Position numbers and translations under genes: made by a program
The notes under the pieces: generated by a model
Databases searched by the model: none
Told to the model about the DNA's origin: nothing
Seen by the model: the letters and a program-made list of their open reading frames with translations, nothing else
Shown here: positions 17,042 through 24,667 of the stretch, piece by piece
Layout of the letters: each line of letters opens with the position of its first letter
Numbering within the stretch: position 1 is the first letter of the stretch
Source: Bacteroidales bacterium
GTDB taxonomy: Bacteria > Bacteroidota > Bacteroidia > Bacteroidales > Muribaculaceae
Direction of reading: 5' to 3'
Length of the DNA: 29,330 bases
Assembly: GCA_004553485.1 (NCBI GenBank)
Contig: SFLG01000018.1
Coordinates: forward strand, 1-29,330

Positions 17042-17377
17042 TCAGGGTTTGGCGTTCAGCTCGTAGGGAGGCTGCTCCTGCACGGTAAGGCCGGGGCGGA
17101 TCGAGTCGGCCAGTCGCTGCATGGCGCTCTCGCGGATACGGCTCATGTAGGTGCTGCGCTCGCGCACACGCTCGGTCCGCATGATCATCAGTTCGTTCTC
17201 GAGGCGGCGTATCTCTTCCATTTTGGTCATGCGCTGATACTTGGAGGTGATGAAGACCATCACCAGCACCAGCAGAATCAGCAGCTGCAGCCAATAGCGC
17301 AGGAAGAAGTCGACACGTATTGTGCCGCCCTGACGCAGTGTGTCGGTGTATTTCCAGGCTTTAACGAGAGGATTCAC
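17042..17377 (-). CDS. ftsL: FtsL-like cell division protein
   Basis: A 111-residue bitopic protein with a short basic N-terminus, one transmembrane helix (about 25-44, FLRYWLQLLILLVLVMVFIT) and a following heptad-like helix (RMTKMEEIRRLENELMIMR, about 49-67), the layout of FtsL, which forms a coiled coil with FtsB and binds FtsQ. Sequence identity within this family is low, so the call rests on topology, size and position between rsmH and ftsI. It ends 16 bases before ftsI. No separate FtsB is encoded here. Confidence 0.85.
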   Translation of the reverse strand: MNPLVKAWKYTDTLRQGGTIRVDFFLRYWLQLLILLVLVMVFITSKYQRMTKMEEIRRLENELMIMRTERVRERSTYMSRIRESAMQRLADSIRPGLTVQEQPPYELNAKP

Positions 17378-17445
17378 GATTTAGCGGTTTAAGTTGCAAG
17401 AATTGGTGTGGAGGAGTTGAATTTGTGGGTAATTGGACTGATTGG

Positions 17446-18393
17446 CTAACTGTCCGGCATGTTCTTTTTTTCGGCGCAGCGCATTTTGGCGCTTCGGCTG
17501 CGGGGGTTGGCCTCGACCTCGGCGGCGTCGGGGACGACGGGGCGCGGTGTGAGGATTTTCAGCGGCGACGACGAGCGGCCGAAGAAGTCCTTCTCTTCGC
17601 GTCCGTCGGTGTTGCCCGTGCGCATGAAGTTCTTCACCAGGCGGTCTTCGAGCGAGTGGTAGGTTATTACGCACAGGCGTCCGCCGGGACGCAGCACGCG
17701 CACGGCCGCCGTCAGCAGTTCGCGCAGGGCGGCTATCTCGTCGTTGACCTCGATGCGCAGCGCCTGGAACACCTGCGCCAGCTCTTTTTTGGTCTGGCGC
17801 GGGTTGAGGGCCGGGGTGACGGCGTCCACCAGCTGCTGTGCCATGGCCAGGGGCCGTGCCGCCACTATCGCCGAGGCCATGCGGCGTGCCTGCGGCAGCT
17901 CGCCGTACAGCCGCAGCAGCTCGGTCAGCCGCTCGGCACTGTAGGTGTTCACGACGTCGGCGGCGGTGAGGGTGCCTTCGCGGTTCATGCGCATGTCCAG
18001 CGGTCCTTCGGGCCAGCGGAACGAGAAGCCGCGGGCGGGGTCGTCGAAGTGGTGGAACGACACGCCCAGGTCGGCCAGCACGCCGTCCACTTTGCCGTCC
18101 ACGCCGTAGAAGCGGGCGAAGTTGCGCAGGTACCTGAAGTTGGAGTGCACAAGCTGCACGGCGCCGTCACTGCGGCCGCCGAGGGCGGGGTCGGCGACGG
18201 CACGCTCCAGCGCGTCGGTGTCCTGGTCGAAGGCCAGCAGGCGTCCGCCGGCGGTGAGCGCCGACGCTATGGCGCGGCTGTGGCCTCCGCCGCCGAGGGT
18301 GCAGTCGATGTACACGCCGTCGGCGCGCACCTGCAACGCCTCGAGGCACTGTTGCAGCAGCGCCGGGATGTGATATGGCATTTGGTCGCTCAT
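17446..18393 (-). CDS. rsmH: 16S rRNA (cytosine1402-N4)-methyltransferase RsmH
   Basis: RsmH (MraW) methylates N4 of C1402 in 16S rRNA using SAM and is customarily encoded at the head of dcw clusters. Visible marks are YHIPALLQQCLEAL, the SAM-binding DCTLGGGGHSRAI (30-42), FDQDTDAL, DGVLADLGVS and the C-terminal YHSLEDRLVKNFM. I chose ATG 18393 (MSDQMPYHIP, 315 residues) because the longer frame adds 44 low-quality residues crossing the predicted promoter. ATG 18381 (MPYHIP) is also possible. The gap to ftsL is 68 bases. No mraZ lies upstream. Confidence 0.97.
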   Translation of the reverse strand: MSDQMPYHIPALLQQCLEALQVRADGVYIDCTLGGGGHSRAIASALTAGGRLLAFDQDTDALERAVADPALGGRSDGAVQLVHSNFRYLRNFARFYGVDGKVDGVLADLGVSFHHFDDPARGFSFRWPEGPLDMRMNREGTLTAADVVNTYSAERLTELLRLYGELPQARRMASAIVAARPLAMAQQLVDAVTPALNPRQTKKELAQVFQALRIEVNDEIAALRELLTAAVRVLRPGGRLCVITYHSLEDRLVKNFMRTGNTDGREEKDFFGRSSSPLKILTPRPVVPDAAEVEANPRSRSAKMRCAEKKNMPDS

Positions 18394-18486
18394 AGTCGGG
18401 TGATAGTCAATGAAATGCGTATGCTCACCGGCGCCGGAGCGCGAGCCCCGCGGGCTTGCCTTCCGGCACGGGCATATTCGGGCATG

Positions 18487-18520
18487 TAAAGTTACTGCTT
18501 TTCGCCGAAAAATTTGCAAA
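18487..18520 (-). promoter_or_regulatory. Predicted promoter of the dcw operon
   Basis: On the minus strand TTTG (18520-18517) is followed after 22 bases by TAACTTTA (18494-18487), close to the Bacteroidetes sigma-ABfr pattern TTTG-N19..21-TAnnTTTG. The surrounding sequence is AT-rich in an otherwise GC-rich window. Transcription would start near 18480, leaving a leader of about 85 bases before rsmH. Confidence 0.55.
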
Positions 18521-18576
18521 TGCAAACGCTAATTTTCAAAAAATAAATGGCGGCCGGGCCCCCGGCGCCCGCTGCC

Positions 18577-18602
18577 GTTATCGGTCGAGCTCGACCGATA
18601 AC
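18577..18602. repeat. 26-bp perfect palindrome, copy 1
   Basis: The half-site GTTATCGGTCGAG is followed directly by its exact reverse complement. A second copy lies at 23819-23844. Outside the palindrome, flanking bases also match (GACT on one side, GG on the other), but the two copies are in opposite orientation. This copy lies past the amidase terminator and before the dcw promoter. Confidence 0.9.
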
Positions 18603-18624
18603 AGTCAACCCCGCCCCGGCCAAC

Positions 18625-18656
18625 AAAAAAGGCCGTGCCCCCGGGGGCACGGCCTT
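18625..18656 (-). terminator. Intrinsic terminator of the amidase gene
   Basis: A perfect GC-rich inverted repeat (18629-18656, arms AAGGCCGTGCCCCC and its complement) is followed on the minus strand by a run of six T. It begins 23 bases past the amidase stop. It should insulate the dcw operon from the upstream unit. Confidence 0.9.
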
Positions 18657-18678
18657 GGTGGAACAGGGAAGGGTCAGA

Positions 18679-21600
18679 TTACTTGACGAGGACCTTGCGC
18701 GACTTGGCGCCCTGGCGGACGATGTAGACACCGGGGGCGAGGGTGGCGCCGTCGGGCATGCGTACGCCGTTGAGGTTGTAGTAGACCTCGGGAGCGTTGG
18801 CGTCGCTGTCGGCGACGATGTCGTTGACGCCGGCGTCAGCGGCGCCGGTGACGGTCATTGTCGAGCGGGCGGGAACGGTGACGGCGGGTTTCACCTGGGC
18901 CAGCACGTAGGTGTGGTAGCCGTTGCCGTCGCGGTTGAAGGCGTGGAGGTTGCCGGCGTAGTCAAAACGCATGTGAGCCCATGCAGCGCCGCCGGGGATG
19001 GTGTAGCGGAACTTCAGCGAGGGCGTGGTGCCGTTCCAGGTGACGTCGTAGACGAAGATGCGCTTGCCGTCGCAGTTGCCTACGGCGAGAGTCTTGCCGT
19101 CGGGGGTGATGGCCAGCGAGGTGTTGTTGCCGTCCAGAGCGACGCCGTAGGTCTCGGCGTCGTTGAGGACACCGCTGTTGAATGTGACAGCCTCGGTTGC
19201 GGCGTCGACGTATACGAAGCAGGGAACGCCCTTGGCGTTGTTGCCCGAGTTGCGGGCCTGGCTGATGAAGAAGCCGTTGCCGTAGGCTGACATCTCGCCC
19301 TGGCCGTTGGCCAGCAGACCCTTGAAGCCGTCGGTGCCGACCAGTACGGGAGCCTTGGTAATCTGCCAGGCCGAGCCGATGTCGTAGCGGACGATGGCGT
19401 TGGCTGCGCCGGTCTCGGCACCGTGGTCTTCGGAGTGGCTGTAGATGCGGGTGTCGTCGCCCTTGCCGACCACGCAGATGCCCGATGTGCCGCCGCCGAG
19501 GTTGGCGCCCTCGTAGACGTGGTTGCCCGACGCCTCTTTGGTGCCGGCGAAGAGGCTGTAGGGCTCGGTGGTGAGGTTGGCCGGGTCGAAGACTACGATG
19601 CCCTCGGCATCGTCGCCCCAGGTTGCCAGCAGAACCTTACCCTCGCGCTCGTGACCGCGGAAGGGGTTGCTCTGGTTGGTGGTGCCGCCCATGGTGGCGT
19701 GGCCCGCGAAGAGGCGTGTGCCTACCTTGTTGCCGGCGGGATCGTAAACGTCAAGACCGTTGTTCTTGCCGTGGCAGACGGTGGTGTAGCCGAACGAGTC
19801 GTACTCGGGGTCGGTGATGGTGATTACACCGCCGCGGACGGTGAGTCCGTTGGGGTCGGCGCTGTACTCGCCGCTGACGGGGATCGAGGCCGAGACGGTG
19901 CGGACGGCCCACGAGTAGGCCTGACCCTCGATAAGGTCGGTGCGGGGAACGCTGACGGTGTGGTCGCCCGAGGCGAGGGCACCGAGGTTGACCTCGACGT
20001 CCGAGCCGTACTCGTCGCCGACGGGGCTGAGGATGACCTTGGCGTCGGTGACGTCGCCGGTGAGTTTGAACGAGATGTTATAGTTCTTCTCGTCCTCGCT
20101 GAGGGCGCCGGTGAGGGCGTAGGCGTATTCTACGCGGTGCTTGGGCTGCTCGGCGTTGCGGGTGGTGAACTTGGACACCTTGCCGTCGCGAACAAGATAG
20201 AGGTTGAGGTAAGCGGCTGTGATGCTCTCGTTGGCGTCGCGAACAACCTCTACCTCGCCGTTGGCGAGAGCTGCGCCCTCGAGGCCTTCGGCATTGGTGT
20301 TCCGGGTGCTTACCACGGCACCGGTGCTGAGGCCGCGGGTGACGTCGATAAGGCTGACGCCCTCGTTGAGGGTGCCGTTATTGCCGGGTAAGGCCATGTA
20401 GATGGCGCCGGCATAGCGGAAGGCCTGGAGGCCCTGGGCGTTCTTGTAGTTGTTGAGCACATTGTTGGCGTCTTCGGCCTGTTTGCCGTCCTCGCTCTTA
20501 TACTCGCGCATGGTGCCGTTGCTGCCCACTACGATGAAGTTATCGGTGTTGAAGGGCGAGGTGTAGACGGTGTAGTCCTTGTCGAACTCTGTCTCGCCGT
20601 GGTTGGGCTGTGCGAACTCCTTCACCTCGGTCTGTGCGCCGGCGGCGGCGTAGATGATGGCGGTGCGGAAGCGGTGCAGGTTGGAGATGGTGGCAACGGG
20701 GACCATGGCCTTGCCGTCGGTGCTCGAGCCGGACCAGGCGAAGCGGCCGACGTAGGCGCGGGCAAAGCCTGCGGCAGTCTGGGTCGACAGCCAGGGCGTG
20801 GGAGCGCCGGTGGGCACGCCCTTCTCGTCGTTGGCCCATTTGTAGATGGTGTAGGTGCCGCGGCCTTCGTCTCCGGCCTGGACGCTGCTGTCGTCCTTCT
20901 GCACCTTGGTGTAGTTGCTGGCCAGCAGCACGCCGTCGGCGGTGAGCTGGATATCGCCGACGTCTACCAGCGAGCCGTGCATGCCCTCGGTGGAGACTTC
21001 GGCCAGGACGGTCTTGGCGGCGGTGTCATAGACGATGATGGTGGGGACGGGCTTGGCGTCGCCTTCAAGCTTGGCGGCGAGCTCGAAGCTCTTGTCCAGG
21101 GCGAGGATGTAGAGCTTGCCCTCGCGTACTATGCTGCGGCGGATAACCTTGCCGGCAAGCTGCGGGATGGCCTCGTCGACGTACTCCCGGGCGTAGACAT
21201 ATTCCTCGGCGGGGAGGATCGACTTGGTCTCGTTGCCGACGTAGTCGGGATAAACCTGGGTGTCCAGGGGCGGCTCTTGCCATTCGTCGTTGCGGATGAA
21301 GACCTTGGGATAGGCCACCTGTGCGGCCTTTACCTCTACCTCGACGGGCTCGACGTATTTGGTGTAGCCCTCGCCGGAGAACTCGATGGTATAGGTGCCG
21401 GGAGCGACCTCGAAGACGAAGGCGCCGTTATAGTAGTTGTCGGTGGTGTACTCGCCGACGGTGGCACCGTTCTTCTTGAGGGAGACCTTGAGGCCGTTGA
21501 GCGGCAGGTACATGTCGTCCGAGCCGGGTTTGGGCGTGTAGGCGGTGTCCTTGAACTTGGTGTCCTTGTCGCGGGCGATGCCGTAGATGAGACCCGACTT

Positions 21601-22503
21601 CTCCTTGGTGAGGCCGTAGTAGTCGGCGATGCCGTGGGCGTAGGCTGTTCCCTCGACGTAGTCGGCGTCCCAGTTCATGGCACGGTGACGTGCGGGCTGG
21701 TAGGTGTGGAAGTAGCCTTCGACAAGGAAACCGGGTGTGCCGTGCCTGAGCACGCCAAGGTAGCCCTTGTAGCCCAGCGACGAGGTCGCCGAGCCGTGGT
21801 AGAAGTCGATGTCGCCGCGGATGTTGCTGCTGGTGAGCGAGTAGTGCGACCACTCCATGTGCTCGTTGGAGAAGGCGTAGGGCCAGCCTTTGGCGCACAT
21901 GTCCCTGGAGAGGGTCTGATGCTCGAGAGTGACGCCGGTTTCCTCTATGGGCGTGTCGTAGCCGCGGTAGATGAACAGCGGGTAGTTGGAGGTTGAGCCC
22001 TCGGTGGCTGCGTTGGAGTGGATCGAGATAAACATGTCGAAGTTGTTGGCCTCGACCTCGGCGCAGATTTCGGAGAGGTTGCGGTTGTAGTACGTGAGAT
22101 CGGCGGGGGTGTTGTCGCCGAGCTGGTTTGCCGTGCCGTTGTCGTCGTGGTACGGGCCGTTTTTGACGCGGCTCATGACGATGTTGTTGGACAGGTCGCG
22201 TGCGGCGCCGATCTGCCAGTCTTCGCCGGTCTGGTTGAGGGTGCGGTCAAACTTGAGGCCGTAGCTGATGAGACGGTCCATCACGGCGAAACCTTTGATG
22301 AGGTTGGTGTTGGACTCGAAGAAGCTGAGTGTGTCGGTGTTGGTGCGCGAGTATGCGCCGTGGCCAACGAGGGTGCAGGGACGGTCGTCGGGGGTCCAGC
22401 TGCCGTGGCCGGGGTTGATGTATATACGCAGCTCGTCGGCTGTCTTTGCACCGGCGGCGAGGGCTGCCATAGCCATTACTGAGGCAATAATGGTCTTTTT
22501 CAT
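18679..22503 (-). CDS. Secreted N-acetylmuramoyl-L-alanine amidase, multidomain
   Basis: A 1274-residue exported protein. A signal peptide (about 1-19, MKKTIIASVMAMAALAAGA) leads into an amidase_3 zinc domain (about 24-300) with NPGHG (H33), FFESN (E63), SIHSNA (H162) and VEGYF (E262), matching the zinc ligands and catalytic Glu of that family, which cleaves between MurNAc and L-Ala. A carboxypeptidase-regulatory-like beta domain follows (about 331-400), then beta-rich, propeller-like regions (about 430-790 and 900-1190) around a fibronectin-like stretch. The last 45 residues (VYYNLNGVRM...GVYIVRQGAKSRKVLVK) resemble the type IX secretion sorting tail. It starts 11 bases after the propeller gene, so the two form an operon. 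The substrate of the propellers is unknown. Confidence 0.9.
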   Translation of the reverse strand: MKKTIIASVMAMAALAAGAKTADELRIYINPGHGSWTPDDRPCTLVGHGAYSRTNTDTLSFFESNTNLIKGFAVMDRLISYGLKFDRTLNQTGEDWQIGAARDLSNNIVMSRVKNGPYHDDNGTANQLGDNTPADLTYYNRNLSEICAEVEANNFDMFISIHSNAATEGSTSNYPLFIYRGYDTPIEETGVTLEHQTLSRDMCAKGWPYAFSNEHMEWSHYSLTSSNIRGDIDFYHGSATSSLGYKGYLGVLRHGTPGFLVEGYFHTYQPARHRAMNWDADYVEGTAYAHGIADYYGLTKEKSGLIYGIARDKDTKFKDTAYTPKPGSDDMYLPLNGLKVSLKKNGATVGEYTTDNYYNGAFVFEVAPGTYTIEFSGEGYTKYVEPVEVEVKAAQVAYPKVFIRNDEWQEPPLDTQVYPDYVGNETKSILPAEEYVYAREYVDEAIPQLAGKVIRRSIVREGKLYILALDKSFELAAKLEGDAKPVPTIIVYDTAAKTVLAEVSTEGMHGSLVDVGDIQLTADGVLLASNYTKVQKDDSSVQAGDEGRGTYTIYKWANDEKGVPTGAPTPWLSTQTAAGFARAYVGRFAWSGSSTDGKAMVPVATISNLHRFRTAIIYAAAGAQTEVKEFAQPNHGETEFDKDYTVYTSPFNTDNFIVVGSNGTMREYKSEDGKQAEDANNVLNNYKNAQGLQAFRYAGAIYMALPGNNGTLNEGVSLIDVTRGLSTGAVVSTRNTNAEGLEGAALANGEVEVVRDANESITAAYLNLYLVRDGKVSKFTTRNAEQPKHRVEYAYALTGALSEDEKNYNISFKLTGDVTDAKVILSPVGDEYGSDVEVNLGALASGDHTVSVPRTDLIEGQAYSWAVRTVSASIPVSGEYSADPNGLTVRGGVITITDPEYDSFGYTTVCHGKNNGLDVYDPAGNKVGTRLFAGHATMGGTTNQSNPFRGHEREGKVLLATWGDDAEGIVVFDPANLTTEPYSLFAGTKEASGNHVYEGANLGGGTSGICVVGKGDDTRIYSHSEDHGAETGAANAIVRYDIGSAWQITKAPVLVGTDGFKGLLANGQGEMSAYGNGFFISQARNSGNNAKGVPCFVYVDAATEAVTFNSGVLNDAETYGVALDGNNTSLAITPDGKTLAVGNCDGKRIFVYDVTWNGTTPSLKFRYTIPGGAAWAHMRFDYAGNLHAFNRDGNGYHTYVLAQVKPAVTVPARSTMTVTGAADAGVNDIVADSDANAPEVYYNLNGVRMPDGATLAPGVYIVRQGAKSRKVLVK

Positions 22504-22514
22504 ATCTCAGTGGC

Positions 22515-23414
22515 TTAACGGGTTAATGAAAGTGTGTAGATACCGCCGTCCTGAGCGGTGAAGGCCACGGTGGCGCCGTCGGCAGTGCACGAGGGGGCGG
22601 TGGCGATCATGTCGGCGGGGGTGAGGTCGCTGGCGGTGCCGTCGGCGAGGTTGACGGCCACGAGGGTCGAGGCTACCAGCTGCTGGCTGTCGCCTTCAAC
22701 CTCGCGCACGCCCACGACTGTGCCGTTGCCGGCCCATACGGGGAACATGTAGTTGCCTACGCGGTGCACGTCGCTGCCGTCAAGGTTGCAGGTGAAGGTG
22801 CCTACGCCCGACAGGCGGTAGAGCACGCGTGTTCCGTCGGGACTTACCGACGGCCACAGGTATGAGGCGCGGCCCTGGGGGTCGATGGTGACGGTCTTGC
22901 CGTCGGTGCCGGTTACCTGGAGGTGGCCGTAGCTGATCGAGGCAACGGGGGCTTTGACGGCCTTGCTGCCGTCGAGGCTCTTGACGCGGGCCTTGCCGCC
23001 GGAGACGGCGTTGACGGTGTTGCCGCTGAAGGCAATGCCGGCGTTGAGCTTGCGTGTGGGTTTGACGATGACGGTGTTTTTGCCGTTGAGCAGGTCTACG
23101 CTCTCGAGGCTGTTGTAGCGCAGGTGCTCTTTGTTGAAGGTGGGACGGGTGTAGACAACGTGACGGCCGTCAGCGCTGATGCTGATGTCGTAGAGGTTGT
23201 TTCCCTTGGCTACGATTGTGCTCTCGCCGGTGGCAAGGTCGGTCTTCTTCAGACCGTCGACGGTCTGCGAGACCACGAACGAGCCATCGGGGCTGATGAC
23301 GGCTTTGCCGCCCTCAGAGGTGCCGACGCGGTGCATCGATCCGGGCACCGCCGTCTGCGCTCCTGCCGACAGTGCGGCGAGCATCATCACTCCGTAAAAG
23401 AATAGTTTTTTCAT
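22515..23414 (-). CDS. Exported TolB/PD40-type beta-propeller protein
   Basis: The 299-residue product starts with a signal peptide (MKKLFFYGVMMLAALSAGAQ) and then carries repeated beta-propeller blades of the PD40 type: ISPDGSFVV, ISADGRHVVYTRP, VSPDGTRVLYRLSG and CTADGATVAFTAQDGG, about six blades in all. Such propellers usually act as binding scaffolds; no catalytic site is seen. I chose ATG 23414 because the longer frame adds 40 residues without signal features and places the signal peptide inside the protein. The tight spacing to the amidase gene (11 bases) suggests they act together at the cell surface or in the periplasm; that link is inference. Confidence 0.85.
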   Translation of the reverse strand: MKKLFFYGVMMLAALSAGAQTAVPGSMHRVGTSEGGKAVISPDGSFVVSQTVDGLKKTDLATGESTIVAKGNNLYDISISADGRHVVYTRPTFNKEHLRYNSLESVDLLNGKNTVIVKPTRKLNAGIAFSGNTVNAVSGGKARVKSLDGSKAVKAPVASISYGHLQVTGTDGKTVTIDPQGRASYLWPSVSPDGTRVLYRLSGVGTFTCNLDGSDVHRVGNYMFPVWAGNGTVVGVREVEGDSQQLVASTLVAVNLADGTASDLTPADMIATAPSCTADGATVAFTAQDGGIYTLSLTR

Positions 23415-23590
23415 GGACTGTATGAATTTATTGGTGAAAATTTGGTTTATAAGGGTATCAAAGCAATTTTGTCGGGCGCGCGGCCAATCCGCGTCGCCGT
23501 ACCGGATGTCCTTTAAGGAGTAACCCGTGCGCAATCTTTTTCGCGCTCTACTTTTGGCCGCTCTTTATGCTAGCATCCGATTTAAACATC

Positions 23591-23598
23591 CAAAAGTA
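23591..23598 (-). promoter_or_regulatory. Possible -7 promoter element for the propeller-amidase operon
   Basis: The minus strand reads TACTTTTG, a full match to the Bacteroidetes -7 pattern TAnnTTTG, in an AT-rich setting. The -33 TTTG is not found at the usual distance, so the call is tentative. Confidence 0.4.
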
Positions 23599-23818
23599 TG
23601 AATAAAATTCGATAACTTTCATCACTTTCACACATTATATTGTAAGCAAATTTATTTTACGGCTTAAAAGTCAATATTTCCGGGTGTCTTTTGGCGCTTT
23701 CGGATTTTTAGGGCACTTTTGTCCGAAATGAGTCGGACGTGTTCGGCCCTGATAGGTACTTTGCCGACACGGGCTGGGGCAAGGCCGTGTGGGGCAGGCC
23801 CGGGCCGCGTGCCTGACT

Positions 23819-23844
23819 GTTATCGGTCGAGCTCGACCGATAAC
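23819..23844. repeat. 26-bp perfect palindrome, copy 2
   Basis: Identical to 18577-18602 over all 26 bases (half-site GTTATCGGTCGAG plus its reverse complement) and inverted with respect to the shared flanks. It lies 38 bases beyond the radical SAM stop codon. There is no T-tract after it on either strand. Confidence 0.9.
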
Positions 23845-23882
23845 GGTAACCTCTATGCCTGGCCCTGGCAAACAGCCCCCGC

Positions 23883-24662
23883 TCAGGCGACGGAGACGGG
23901 GATGCCCGTGGTGGCGGTGATGCGGGCGGCGAAGGCGTCGAGGTCGGCGCGGTCAACCTTCTGTAGGCTCTGCTCGGGGGTGCGGCGGTCGATGCTGTAG
24001 AGCATTATCGACTCGGGCCGGATGCGGGTGTAGGCGTCGATAAGGGCCTGGCGCTCGGCCTCGGTGGTGTTGTCGACGACACGGCCGTCGTGGGTGCCGC
24101 GGGTCTGCATGGTCTGTATTATCACCTTGCCGGGGAAGTGGGCCAGCCGGTCCACCACCTTGGCGACGGTGAAGGCCGGCGAGGTGGGACGGTCGAGGGC
24201 GCGCATGGTGTCCTCGACGGCGCTGTCGAGCTTGAGGATATTGTTGTCGACACGGCACAGCGCCTCCACCACATCGGGCCGGTGCAGCTGAGTCGAATTG
24301 GCCAGGACAGAGATTTTCACCTCCGGGAAGTATTTGTCGCGCAGGGCGATGGTGTCGTCGATGATGCCGGCAAAGTGCGGGTGTGCCGTGGGCTCGCCGT
24401 TGCCTGAGAAGGTGATGACGTCGAGGCGGTCGCCGTTGTCGTGCATCTGTTTAAGACGTTTTTCGAGCAGTTCGCGCACCTTCTCGCGCGAGGGCAGGCC
24501 CGTCGTGCCGGGCCCCTGGGCGTTGTAGCCGGCCTCGCAGTAGAGGCAGTCGAAGGTGCACACCTTGCCGTCGGTGGGCGAGAGGTTGACGCCGAGGCTG
24601 GTGCCCAGACGGCGCGAGTGTATGGGGCCGAAGATGGTCTCGTGAAAAAGAATTGTCTGCAT
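23883..24662 (-). CDS. Radical SAM protein, COG0731-like
   Basis: A 259-residue radical SAM enzyme. The cluster-binding CxxxCxxC is C35-TFD-C39-LY-C42, preceded by FGPIHSRRLGTSLGVNLSP, a pattern shared with COG0731 proteins related to wyosine synthases (Taw1), though bacterial members have no settled role. Further marks are ITFSGNGEPTAHP (the GGE-like SAM motif) and ISVLANSTQLHRPDV. I chose ATG 24662 (MQTILFHE) because the longer frame adds 79 Arg/Pro-rich residues that overlap the permease gene. It begins 5 bases after the permease stop, so the two are cotranscribed. tRNA wyosine synthesis itself is unlikely in a bacterium. Confidence 0.85.
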   Translation of the reverse strand: MQTILFHETIFGPIHSRRLGTSLGVNLSPTDGKVCTFDCLYCEAGYNAQGPGTTGLPSREKVRELLEKRLKQMHDNGDRLDVITFSGNGEPTAHPHFAGIIDDTIALRDKYFPEVKISVLANSTQLHRPDVVEALCRVDNNILKLDSAVEDTMRALDRPTSPAFTVAKVVDRLAHFPGKVIIQTMQTRGTHDGRVVDNTTEAERQALIDAYTRIRPESIMLYSIDRRTPEQSLQKVDRADLDAFAARITATTGIPVSVA

Positions 24663-24667
24663 GTCTT

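Larger units (their letters stand above)
23415..23882. other. Intergenic region, 468 bases
   Basis: No supportable gene. It holds an AT-rich stretch (about 23580-23660), a TACTTTTG box on each strand facing each other (23549-23556 plus, 23598-23591 minus; together an inverted repeat TACTTTTGG/CCAAAAGTA), the 10-base palindrome ATGCTAGCAT (23567-23576) between them, and the second 26-bp palindrome near the radical SAM stop. A leader of about 175 bases for the propeller gene is implied if the minus box is used. Confidence 0.7.

Noticed and set aside
18577..18602. Palindrome as an intrinsic terminator
   Set aside because: There is no T-tract on either side, and a separate strong terminator already lies at 18625-18656.
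22515..23534. Longer version of the propeller protein starting at 23534
   Set aside because: It would bury the clear signal peptide 40 residues inside the protein and extends into non-coding leader sequence.
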